Positions 29,010-38,793 of a stretch of 64,000 bases of DNA are shown here, one piece after another (positions within the stretch are counted from its first letter, which is position 1; every line of letters starts with the position of its first letter). Made by a program: the position numbers and the translations under genes. Location of the stretch: assembly GCA_001873065.1 (NCBI GenBank), contig MNYM01000017.1:1-64000 (forward strand). The letters run 5' to 3'. The notes under the pieces were generated by a model. That model was given only the letters and a program-made list of their open reading frames with translations. It was not told where the DNA came from and did no database searches. Origin of the DNA: Flavobacteriaceae bacterium CG2_30_31_66. GTDB lineage: Bacteria; Bacteroidota; Bacteroidia; Flavobacteriales; Flavobacteriaceae.

Positions 29010-29334
29010 AGATATTTACCAAATTATTCGTTCAATCTTAATGCGAAAGGGTTAAAATTGAGACCCTTAGAAATATACAATTTAACTGACTCTTTTGATG
29101 AAATTGTTAAAACTATTTGGGAATTATTAAAAAATACTGATGATTGTGCAAAAAAAATAGTTAGATAAAGCGAAACTATAGCCAAATAGTAGAGGTTTAT
29201 TTATGAAAATTCAAAGAAGCTTCAAAAAAGTATTTATCGACAATACCAAATATTTAGGATTAAAAAAATATTATGATGCAGCATTACACAATGAAGATTT
29301 TTTTGCTATTTATAAATATCTTTACAGCGTTTAA
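29010..29334 (+). pseudogene. Possible decayed coding remnants downstream of tRNA-Val
   Basis: Two short open stretches remain: one ending at 29167 with protein-like composition (SFDEIVKTIWELLKN), and an ATG frame 29203-29334 of 43 codons starting MKIQRSFKKVFI. Neither has a recognisable domain and they are separated by stops. They look like a degraded gene, but could also be one small real gene (29203-29334). No named family. Confidence 0.2.
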
Positions 29335-29419
29335 TAATTTCATATCTTCGATTTCTTTTAAAACAATGTTTATTTGATGATTTCTTTTTTTAAATTGAAT
29401 ACAATATTTACAATTCATT

Positions 29420-31753
29420 ATGAATTTACAGCGTAAGAAATTAGAAACTTTTTTTATAGAGAAATTACATTTTATCATCAAACATCCATTTAAATCAGCT
29501 CTTTACGGATTTTTATGTAGTTGTTTTTTTATACTATTTGTTTTTTTTCTGACCTATATGGGTGTTTTTGGAAAAATTCCAAACCGAGCTGAATTGAGAA
29601 ATTTAAAAAATCCAATTACATCAACGTTGTATAGTAGTCAAAAAACCGTTTTAGCAACCTATTTTCTTCAAAATAGATCAAATATTGACAGTACTGAATT
29701 GAACAACTATTTAATTGATGCTCTCGTTGCTACAGAAGATGTTCGATTTTACGATCATAAAGGCATTGATTATAAGAGTTATGCACGTGTAATCATCAAA
29801 TCCTTGTTGTTGCAACAAGGCAAAGGAGGTGGAAGTACAATTACCCAGCAAATTGCCAAAAACATTTTCGGTCGAAAAAAGCAATATATTTTTTCAACGC
29901 TCATCAATAAAATGCGTGAAGTTCTCATTGCTAGAAGATTAGAGAATGTATATACAAAAAATGAATTGTTATTGTTGTATTTTAATACGGTTTCATTTGG
30001 TGAAAATCTGTATGGAATTGAAAAAGCTTCGCAACGATTTTTTAATAAAATCCCAAAAAAACTATCCCTTGCTGAATGTGCAACTTTGGTTGGCGTATTA
30101 AAAGCGCCTTCTTTTTACAACCCAAGAAATCAGCCAGAAAGATCTGAAAATAGGCGAAATGTGGTTTTAAATCAAATGGTAAAATATGGCTATTTGCAAG
30201 CTGAGGAAGCTGAAAAAGCAAAAAAACCTTTGAAACTAAACTATGTTCCTCCCACGAAAATTTCATCAATTGCCAATTATTATAAAGAATATGTGAAACA
30301 AGAATTTAATGCTTGGGCTGAAAAAAATCCAACGAAAGAAGGACACATTTATGATTTAGAGTTAGATGGCTTAAAAATTTATACAACTCTTCATCCTTCT
30401 GTTCAAAAATATGCAGAAAATGCGATGAAAAGAAACATGGATAGGTTGCAATCTTTAATGAATTTATATTGGACAAGTGCCTCTACAAAAGGAGGAAAAG
30501 AGGCGTTTATCAAAAAACTTATTAATAATCATCCAAAAGTAAAAGCATTAAAAGCAGCCAACAAAACCGAAAAAGAAATCAATGATTTTGTTGCTAAAAA
30601 AACACTAAGAAAATATTGGGAAATTGGGGAAGGTTATCAAAATAAAATGCAATCGCTTCAAGATTCTATCATCAGTGCTATCAATAGATTGCATACAGGA
30701 ATTTTAGTGATGAATAGCAAAAATGGAAGTATTTTAGGGTATTTAGGTGGTATTGATTATGGTTTTTCGCAATACGATCAAGTGCAAAATAAAAAGCAAG
30801 TGGGTTCTACTTTTAAACCCATTACCTATTTAGCAGGCTTGGAAAGCGGCATTGATCCTTGTGATTTTTTTGATAATCAGCTACTTACGTATCAAAAATA
30901 TGAAAATTGGAAACCTAGAAATGCCAATGGCAGTTATGGAGGAAGTTATAGTACTTATGGTGCTTTGGCGAATTCTGTAAATACGGCATCTGTAGCAATT
31001 CAGATAAAAACAGGCACAAAAAGAGTGATTGCTCAAGCAAGAAAGATGGGAATTGAAGCCAAAATTCCAATTGTTCCTTCTATTGTATTGGGAACTGCTG
31101 ATATTAGTTTGTTTGAAATGGTAAAAGTCTATGCTTCAATTTCTAATGGAGGAAATCAAGTTTCGCCCTACATTATTGAAAGGATTGAAGATCAACATGG
31201 CATTGTTTTATACAAAGCTGCCCCCAAATATATTGGTAGAGTGGCTAGTTATGGCAGTGTTAAAAACTTGCAAAAAATGATGGAATTTGCCATGACAAAT
31301 GGGACAGGAGCTAGTATTCAAAATTATCAGATTCCTTATAACATTATTGGTAAAACAGGTACCACTCAAAATAATGGTGATGGTTGGTTTATAGGTTGTT
31401 CACCAGAAATTGTAGTTGGTGCTTGGGTGGGTACTCTTGATAAAAGAGTGCAATTTAGCACAACACGTTTTGGGTCTGGTGCAAGTACTGCACTGCCAAT
31501 GGTAGCGAGTATTTTTAAAGGACTGAGTAGTTGGCAAAATCCTATGTTGACCAATTTTCAATATGATTTCAGGTATTTTCCTTGCCCGCCATTTAGTGAA
31601 TTTTCGTCAGTTGAATCAAATGCTACTTTCAAAAACGATAGCACCTATCTTAAATCCTTGTTATTAAGAGATTCCATTTTAGAGGTTGAAAGATTAAGAT
31701 TGTTAGACAGTACTCAAGTTGATAGTATCCCTATTAATAAGGGTATTGAGTAA
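29420..31753 (+). CDS. Class A penicillin-binding protein (PBP1A type)
   Basis: A 777-residue bifunctional peptidoglycan synthase. A membrane anchor lies at about 28-50; the GT51 glycosyltransferase domain carries VATEDVRFYDHKGID (catalytic Glu) and GGGSTITQQIAKN; the transpeptidase has the nucleophile serine in GSTFKP (about 463), SVN, and KTGTTQNNGDGWFIG (about 644). Full length for the family. Monocistronic by spacing. Confidence 0.95.
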   Translation: MNLQRKKLETFFIEKLHFIIKHPFKSALYGFLCSCFFILFVFFLTYMGVFGKIPNRAELRNLKNPITSTLYSSQKTVLATYFLQNRSNIDSTELNNYLIDALVATEDVRFYDHKGIDYKSYARVIIKSLLLQQGKGGGSTITQQIAKNIFGRKKQYIFSTLINKMREVLIARRLENVYTKNELLLLYFNTVSFGENLYGIEKASQRFFNKIPKKLSLAECATLVGVLKAPSFYNPRNQPERSENRRNVVLNQMVKYGYLQAEEAEKAKKPLKLNYVPPTKISSIANYYKEYVKQEFNAWAEKNPTKEGHIYDLELDGLKIYTTLHPSVQKYAENAMKRNMDRLQSLMNLYWTSASTKGGKEAFIKKLINNHPKVKALKAANKTEKEINDFVAKKTLRKYWEIGEGYQNKMQSLQDSIISAINRLHTGILVMNSKNGSILGYLGGIDYGFSQYDQVQNKKQVGSTFKPITYLAGLESGIDPCDFFDNQLLTYQKYENWKPRNANGSYGGSYSTYGALANSVNTASVAIQIKTGTKRVIAQARKMGIEAKIPIVPSIVLGTADISLFEMVKVYASISNGGNQVSPYIIERIEDQHGIVLYKAAPKYIGRVASYGSVKNLQKMMEFAMTNGTGASIQNYQIPYNIIGKTGTTQNNGDGWFIGCSPEIVVGAWVGTLDKRVQFSTTRFGSGASTALPMVASIFKGLSSWQNPMLTNFQYDFRYFPCPPFSEFSSVESNATFKNDSTYLKSLLLRDSILEVERLRLLDSTQVDSIPINKGIE

Positions 31754-31941
31754 GTTTTTTGTTATAGAAAAGGATGGTACTTCTGACATAAAATTAAGGG
31801 CAAAATAATAGACAATCTTAATGTCAAAAAGAATCATTCAATGCTAGTATCTACTATTTTATATCTATATCAAACTTCTTATAGTATATTATCTAAATAT
31901 CGGACAACATTTTTTTCGTAAATTCGCAGTCCGTAAGTCGC

Positions 31942-33228
31942 ATGAAGATAATGAACAATACAAGAATAGCAATCATAGGATTAGGATATGTGGGATTGCC
32001 ATTAGCAAGATTATTTGCTACGAAATACTTTGTGGTAGGGTATGATATCAAAATCAAAAGAGTCAACGAGCTTAAAAAAGGAATAGATACCACCCTTGAA
32101 GTGGGAAGTCAGTTGTTACAATCGGTTTTGACCGAGGAAATGAATGCTGAAAAAGGTCTTTATATTACTTCGGATGAAAGTTTACTTAAAACTTGTAATC
32201 ATTATATTGTAACGGTACCAACATCCGTAGATAAAAACAATCAGCCAGATTTGCAACCGCTGTTATCTGCAAGTAAAACAATTGCCAAATACCTAAAGAA
32301 AAATGATTTGGTGATTTATGAATCTACAGTATATCCGGGAGCCACAGAAGAAGATTGCATTCCAGTACTGGAAAAAGAATCAGGGCTCATTTTTAATAAA
32401 GATTTTTTTGTGGGGTATTCTCCAGAGAGAATTAGTCCTGGTGACAAAATAAAAACTGTTGAGAATATCTTAAAAGTAACCTCAGGTTCCACACCCGAAA
32501 GCGCGCAGAAAGTAAATAATCTTTACAAATCAGTTATTGTTACAGGGACTCATTTAGCACCATCCATCAAGGTTGCTGAAGCTGCAAAAATCATCGAGAA
32601 TTGCCAAAGAGACATCAATATCGCTTTTGTAAATGAATTGTCGAAGATTTTTAGTTTGATGAATATTAATACATCTGAAGTCTTAGAAGCTGCTGGTACA
32701 AAATGGAATTTTCTTCCTTTCAAACCAGGTTTGGTGGGCGGACATTGTATTGGTGTAGATCCTTTTTATTTAGCACAAAAAGCCCAACAATATGGCTATT
32801 ATCCTGAGATTATTTTATCAGGAAGAAGACTTAATGATAGTATGGGGACTCATGTTGCGTCTGAAATTATTAAGTTAATGATTGATAGAGAAGTAAAAGT
32901 GAAAGGAGCAAAAGTGTTGGTATTGGGCATCACTTTTAAAGAAAATTGCCCAGATATTCGGAATACGAAAGTGGTTGATATGTTACTTTCTTTAAATAGT
33001 TTTGGCGTAAAAACCAGCGTTTATGACCCTTGGGCGAAAAGAGACGAAGTGAAGCGTGAATATGGTTTTGAACTACTAAATGAAGTTTATAAAACAAAAT
33101 ATGATGCCATTGTATTGGCGGTTTCGCACAATGAATTCAAAACTATTGATATCCCAAAACTCAAGAAAAAAAATTCAGTTGTCTATGATATCAAGAATTT
33201 TTTGGATGTGAAAGATAAGAGTCTTTAA
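31942..33228 (+). CDS. Nucleotide-sugar dehydrogenase (UDP-GlcNAc 6-dehydrogenase type)
   Basis: A 428-residue enzyme of the UDP-glucose/GDP-mannose dehydrogenase family. NAD-binding GLGYVGLP (about 13-20), three family domains, and the catalytic Cys269 in GGHCIGVDP are intact. The sequence resembles WbpO/TviB, which oxidise UDP-GlcNAc or UDP-GalNAc to the uronic acid, more than UDP-glucose dehydrogenase. The following WbpB-like gene supports an N-acetylated uronic acid route. Substrate remains inferred. Confidence 0.88.
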   Translation: MKIMNNTRIAIIGLGYVGLPLARLFATKYFVVGYDIKIKRVNELKKGIDTTLEVGSQLLQSVLTEEMNAEKGLYITSDESLLKTCNHYIVTVPTSVDKNNQPDLQPLLSASKTIAKYLKKNDLVIYESTVYPGATEEDCIPVLEKESGLIFNKDFFVGYSPERISPGDKIKTVENILKVTSGSTPESAQKVNNLYKSVIVTGTHLAPSIKVAEAAKIIENCQRDINIAFVNELSKIFSLMNINTSEVLEAAGTKWNFLPFKPGLVGGHCIGVDPFYLAQKAQQYGYYPEIILSGRRLNDSMGTHVASEIIKLMIDREVKVKGAKVLVLGITFKENCPDIRNTKVVDMLLSLNSFGVKTSVYDPWAKRDEVKREYGFELLNEVYKTKYDAIVLAVSHNEFKTIDIPKLKKKNSVVYDIKNFLDVKDKSL

Positions 33229-33374
33229 GGGTTTTACTGATTATAAGTTATAGGTTAGGGGGTTAGAGGTTATCCGTTTAGAGTTTTATCAAACAACTAG
33301 CTAAGCAAATAACCATTAACAAATTAAACGACAGAGACAATAGAAACACTAAAAACCAAAACTACATTTGCTAT

Positions 33375-34557
<1,183 letters not shown>

Positions 34558-34560
<3 letters not shown>

Positions 34561-34586
34561 TCCTGAATTTATTTCAGGATCTCCTC
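34558..34586. repeat. Short palindromic element
   Basis: ATCCTGAA and TTCAGGAT are perfect arms around a five-base loop, preceded by GTC. A relative (GTCACCCTGAACTTGTTTCAGG) occurs near 36571. Typical dispersed intergenic hairpin. Confidence 0.6.
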
Positions 34587-34892
34587 CAATTCTTCGCGTT
34601 TTCAGCAGTTTACAGTCTCAGGTTTCAGTTTAGAAGTCTAGCGTTTTAACGAACTAACCACTAACCCCTAACCAAAAATATGCTAAGGCGTTTACTCATT
34701 TCAACAACAGAAACAACAGAAACAGTTTAAGGGTTTAAGGGTTTAAGAGTTTCTATTGTTTAAGGGTTTAGGGTTTCTATCACAATCTTCGAGTTGAGAT
34801 CTCTCGTTCCTTCCCGAAGTCTCTTGAGATCCTTCCTGCGTCGGGTTGACAAACTGCAAGTAGGGATGACAACTGGGTGGGTGAGGATGACA

Positions 34893-35112
34893 ACAGGAGG
34901 GTGGATGACAACCCGCACACAGTTTGTCTTTCCGAAGGAGGTACGACTGAGGAATCTAATTTATATTTTGATTTGCATTTAGGAGTTGAGATCCCTCGTT
35001 CCTCGGGATGACAAACTGGATGGGGGAGGATGAAAAACAGCATTGGGGATGGGTTAAAAGCCTCTAACCTCTAACCAAAAAATAAACTTGGGTGTTTACT
35101 CACTTCAACAAA
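34893..35112. repeat. Long direct repeat, left copy (flanks the ATPase gene)
   Basis: About 220 bases including ACAACCCGCACACAGTTTGT, the REP-like segment TTTCCGAAGGAGGTACGACT, GAGATCCCTC, CAGCATTGGGGATGGG and AACCAAAAAATAAACTT occur again in the same order at 36634-36860. The similarity is high with small differences. Confidence 0.8.
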
Positions 35113-35154
35113 AACTTTTTATGCTTATATCCATAAAATATTAAAAATAGTAAG

Positions 35155-35162
35155 TATTTTTG
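35155..35162 (+). promoter_or_regulatory. Putative -7 box of the ATPase gene
   Basis: TATTTTTG lies 19 bases before the TTG start of the ATPase. No TTTG at the -33 position, so this is a partial match only. It lies outside the left direct repeat. Confidence 0.3.
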
Positions 35163-35181
35163 TGTTTATAAACAAAATAAA

Positions 35182-36396
35182 TTGATACAAAGACCCATTT
35201 ACCTCAACGAACTAAAAAAATGGATAAATACCCCACAGGTAAAAATTATTACTGGCATCAGACGGTCAGGAAAATCCACTGTTCTAAAACTGTTACAGGA
35301 ACACTTACTTCAAAAGGGTATTTTATCTTCGCAAATTATCTATCTCAATTTTGAAAGTTTTACTACAGAACATCTAAAGAATTCTCAGAGTTTATATCAT
35401 TTTTTGATGGAAAAAATGATTCCCAACCAACCATATTATTTACTTTTAGACGAGATTCAAGAAGTAGCTCAATGGGAAAAAGTGATCAATTCATTGATGG
35501 TAGATGCTACAGTAGATATTTATGTAACGGGGTCTAACTCACATTTACTCTCCTCTGAATTGGCAACCTATCTCACAGGAAGGTACGTTGAAATCCCCAT
35601 TTATACGCTTTCTTTTAATGAATTTTTGGCATTCAAAGAAACTCATAGCACTCAAGCACAAGATAAAAACAATGTGTTTATTGAATACCTCAGAAAAGGC
35701 GGATTTCCTGTTGTGCATGCGTATCATTATGACGAAGAAACCATGCAAAAAGTGGTCAAGGATATATATGCATCGGTCTTGTTGCGAGATACGATTCTGA
35801 GATATAAAATTAGAGATATCGAATTGTTAGAACGAGTGATCCGTTTTGCCTTTGATAATATTGGGAATACCTTTTCAGGAAAAAATATAGCAGATTATTT
35901 TAAAAGTCAACAGCGTAAAATTGATGTAAATACGGTTTACAATTACTTGAATGCTTTAGAGGGTGCTTTTATTTTTTACAGAGTTTCAAGATTTGATATC
36001 AAAGGAAAAGAAATCTTAAAAACACAAGAAAAGTTTTTTGTTGCTGACCTTTCATTAGTCTATGCTACGATGGGATATCGTGACAGAATGATTGCAGGTA
36101 TGCTAGAAAACGTTGTTTTCTTGGAATTGAAAAGAAGAGGATATATAGTGTATATTGGTAAATTAGATACCAAAGAAATTGACTTTATTGCTGAAAAAAA
36201 CGGAACAAAAATATACATCCAAGTAGCTTATAAGCTAGAAAGTCTGGCAACTATTGACCGGGAATTCCAACCACTATTGGCCATCAATGATCAATACCCA
36301 AAATATGTGGTCACCATGGATGACTTTTGGAAAGAAAATGTAGAGGGGGTGCAGCATTTCCATATTCAAGATTTTTTACAGTACAATGGATTTTAA
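35182..36396 (+). CDS. AAA ATPase with C-terminal DUF4143 domain
   Basis: A 404-residue cytoplasmic protein: Walker A TGIRRSGKST (about 24-33), Walker B YYLLLDEIQEV (about 88-98), a sensor-like VTGSNSHLLSS, a winged-helix stretch, then a DUF4143 domain with the restriction-endonuclease-like signature EID..(A)..IYIQV. Start is TTG: the family N-terminus aligns at this codon and no ATG is near. Function of this common family is unknown. It sits alone between two long direct repeats. Confidence 0.85.
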   Translation: MIQRPIYLNELKKWINTPQVKIITGIRRSGKSTVLKLLQEHLLQKGILSSQIIYLNFESFTTEHLKNSQSLYHFLMEKMIPNQPYYLLLDEIQEVAQWEKVINSLMVDATVDIYVTGSNSHLLSSELATYLTGRYVEIPIYTLSFNEFLAFKETHSTQAQDKNNVFIEYLRKGGFPVVHAYHYDEETMQKVVKDIYASVLLRDTILRYKIRDIELLERVIRFAFDNIGNTFSGKNIADYFKSQQRKIDVNTVYNYLNALEGAFIFYRVSRFDIKGKEILKTQEKFFVADLSLVYATMGYRDRMIAGMLENVVFLELKRRGYIVYIGKLDTKEIDFIAEKNGTKIYIQVAYKLESLATIDREFQPLLAINDQYPKYVVTMDDFWKENVEGVQHFHIQDFLQYNGF

Positions 36397-36633
36397 GGGT
36401 TTAAGGGTTTAGGGGTTAGAGTTTAGGGTGTAAGGGTTTCTATCGTTTAAGGGTTTAGGGTTTAAGGGTTTAGAGTTTAGTGTTTAATTTTTAGTTGCTT
36501 TACCAGTTAACCGATTAACCAGCAAAAACAACAGAAACAGTTTAAGGGTTTCTATCACCACCTCCGAGCTTGTCACCCTGAACTTGTTTCAGGGTCTGGA
36601 GTTTATAAGGGTTTTTTAATTAAACGATTGGGA
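36397..36633. repeat. GGGTTTA heptads and AACAGAAACAG tract
   Basis: The first 90 bases are GGGTTTAAGGGTTTAG-like heptads directly after the ATPase stop; then AACCAGCAAAAACAACAGAA, a palindromic GTCACCCTGAACTTGTTTCAGG and TTTAATTAAACG. No gene. Confidence 0.65.
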
Positions 36634-36860
36634 ACAGGAGGGTGGATTACAACCCGCACACAGTTTGTCTTTCCGAAGGAGGTACGACTGAGGAATCTAA
36701 TTTTTATTCGGAATTGCATTTAGGAATTGAGATCCCTCCTGCGTCGGGATGACAACTGGATGGGGGATTACGAACAACAGCATTGGGGATGGGTTAAAAA
36801 CCTCTAAACCCTAACCCCTAACCAAAAAATAAACTTAGGTCTTTACTCATTTCAACAACA
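36634..36860. repeat. Long direct repeat, right copy
   Basis: Copy of the 34893-35112 element in the same orientation, placed about 240 bases after the ATPase stop. It differs by small indels and substitutions, for example TCCTGCGTCGGGATGAC in place of TCGTTCCTCGGGATGAC. Confidence 0.8.
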
Positions 36861-37136
36861 GCAACAACAGAAACAGTTTAAGGGTGTAAGGGTTTCTATT
36901 GGTTAAGGGTTTGGGGTTTAAACGAACTAACCTCTAAACCCAACCCCCAACCAAAAATAACTTAGGTGTTTACTCATTTCAACAACAGCAACAACAGCAA
37001 CAACAGAAACAATAGTAACAGTTTAAGGGTGTCTATTGTTTAAGGGTTTAGAGTCAAGAGGTAAGCAATTTAGAGTTTTATCAACTACCCAATTAACCAA
37101 CTAACCAACCAACCCCTAACCAACTTACCATCTCCC
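36861..37136. repeat. (AACAGC/AACAGA)n and heptad tract
   Basis: Two further copies of a unit made of TTTACTCATTTCAACAACAG, AACAGCAACAACAGAAACA, then TTTAAGGGTTTAGG, ending in AACCAACTAACCAACC just before the PAP2 stop. No reading frame of note. Confidence 0.65.
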
Positions 37137-38054
37137 CTAAAAATTCCCCACAATTCTCAGCCCTGTAAATTCTGACGAGAATTGAGGTATGTAGTTCAAT
37201 GAAAGTCTTCCTTTTTTGGTAGTATCTAGGATGCCACGCGCTCTCCAACTACTTCGCACAATGGAACGCCCAATTAAGGTACCTACGATGCCCCCAGCGA
37301 CCATATCACTAAACCAGTGTTGATGGCCTTTTACATCAGAAAAAAATACTACCGTCATCAATCCATAAGGTATCCAGTAGTTGTCGTATTCCATTTGTAA
37401 TACTTTTGCTAAAGCAAAATAGGTGGTTACGTGCATAGAAGGTAGAGCGGTACCTTTGGGATCTCCTAATATTATAGTATTTTGTCGGCTGTTGAAAAAA
37501 TCCCAATTATTATTGGTAAAAGGATCACCTTTGGTATTTGTATTTAAAGGGTTTTCGGGCCTGTTTCTTCCAAAGATTGACTTTAAAGTAACTTGAGTAA
37601 TTAAAGTAGAATATGTAATTGCTTTGAGCGCATTTGCCCCTACAAACTGTCCTTTTTCATTGTTGGTGATCAGCGACCCCAAATAAATTCCAATGATAGG
37701 GTATGTTGCGAATGCATTCATTTTTTTTAGCCATAATAAATTAGTGTTTTCAAGGAATTTTGGAGTAATATTAGGTAAACTATAGTTGATATTCGTTTCA
37801 ATATGTTTTTGCCAAAAATTGGTGGTAATCTTATCCGTAGCAATCAATCCTAAAATTCCTGCGGCATAATAGCCCGTTTTGGACCAATCATCCGAAAATT
37901 CCTTGCCTAGATACACAAAATCACTGGGGATGGTATTAAAACTGGTTTTTACCACATACCCAAAAGTTTGCAGGTGGTTCCGATCTTTTGGTTGGTTTTG
38001 CGCGAAAATACTAAGGGTAACAAATAGTAAGATGGTAGTAAGTAATGACTTCAT
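37137..38054 (-). CDS. PAP2-superfamily phosphatase
   Basis: A 305-residue exported or membrane protein with signal peptide ending SIFAQ. The phosphatase motifs are KSIFGRNRP (KX6RP), LPSMH (PSGH variant with Met) and SDVKGHQHWFSDMVAG (SRX5HX3D variant). It could dephosphorylate undecaprenyl pyrophosphate, lipid A or phosphatidate on the periplasmic side. The position beside exopolysaccharide genes makes carrier-lipid recycling attractive, but this is inference. Flanked by repeats on both sides. Confidence 0.85.
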   Translation of the reverse strand: MKSLLTTILLFVTLSIFAQNQPKDRNHLQTFGYVVKTSFNTIPSDFVYLGKEFSDDWSKTGYYAAGILGLIATDKITTNFWQKHIETNINYSLPNITPKFLENTNLLWLKKMNAFATYPIIGIYLGSLITNNEKGQFVGANALKAITYSTLITQVTLKSIFGRNRPENPLNTNTKGDPFTNNNWDFFNSRQNTIILGDPKGTALPSMHVTTYFALAKVLQMEYDNYWIPYGLMTVVFFSDVKGHQHWFSDMVAGGIVGTLIGRSIVRSSWRARGILDTTKKGRLSLNYIPQFSSEFTGLRIVGNF

Positions 38055-38793
38055 AGGTTCATTGTTTGGTTTCTACAAAAACAATAATAGAATACAAATA
38101 TTCATATAAATAGTCATAAAAAAAAATAGTATTTGTGTGAATTTTGTTTATTGGTGGTATTAGGGCGTTTAATGGATTTGAGGGCAAAGTCTGAGGTTCA
38201 AAGTGTAAGACTCAAAGTTTAATAGGTAAAGGTATTGATAATTATCCAAAATCACTGCTTTTATTATTTTTTAAGGGTAATACTGTTTGTTTTTATTTTA
38301 GTTTGTCATTCCGACGATAGGAGGAATCTCAGTTGATGATGAGATTCCCGTCATGCCTCCTTCGGGATGACAAAGGGTTGTTTGAAGTTCAAAATGTAAG
38401 ATGCAATATTCAAAGCCACTAAAAAATAAACACTAAAAACTAACATACCCCAAGGATTAAATTTTTAATTTTTTTTACGGCGTTTATGAAAAGAGTGATA
38501 TATTTGACGACCTAAAATATAGTAAAATTGCACAATCAAAATTTGGAAGCAACATTATAAAAAAAAACGAAGAACGTGAAAGTTGACCAAACTTGCATAG
38601 TGTTTTTATGTAAATGCAGCAGCTATAAAGCATTTGATAATTATGCACATTCCAATCCAATCAAAACAATCCCAAAAGTTGAGTTCAATAAGGCACAATT
38701 TTAAAAACTCAATGCAATGATATCAATCCAACATGCAATCCTTATTTTTTTAAATATTGTAAAAGAATAGTTGCTTAGAATGAATAAAATAAT
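38055..38793. other. Long non-coding gap between PAP2 and the first Wzc gene
   Basis: No coding sequence supported. It holds one REP-like inverted element (listed separately), degenerate AAGTCTGAGGTTCAAAG-like sequence, and an AT-rich stretch with TATATTTG at 38501-38508 that could be a -7 box about 285 bases before the Wzc start, without a -33. Confidence 0.5.
38302..38374. repeat. REP-like inverted element
   Basis: TTTGTCATTCCGACGATAGG and the facing CCTCCTTCGGGATGACAAA, with inner arms GAATCTCA/TGAGATTC, form a large hairpin. It is the same family as the elements in the arrays at 46.4-47.7 kb. Confidence 0.8.
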
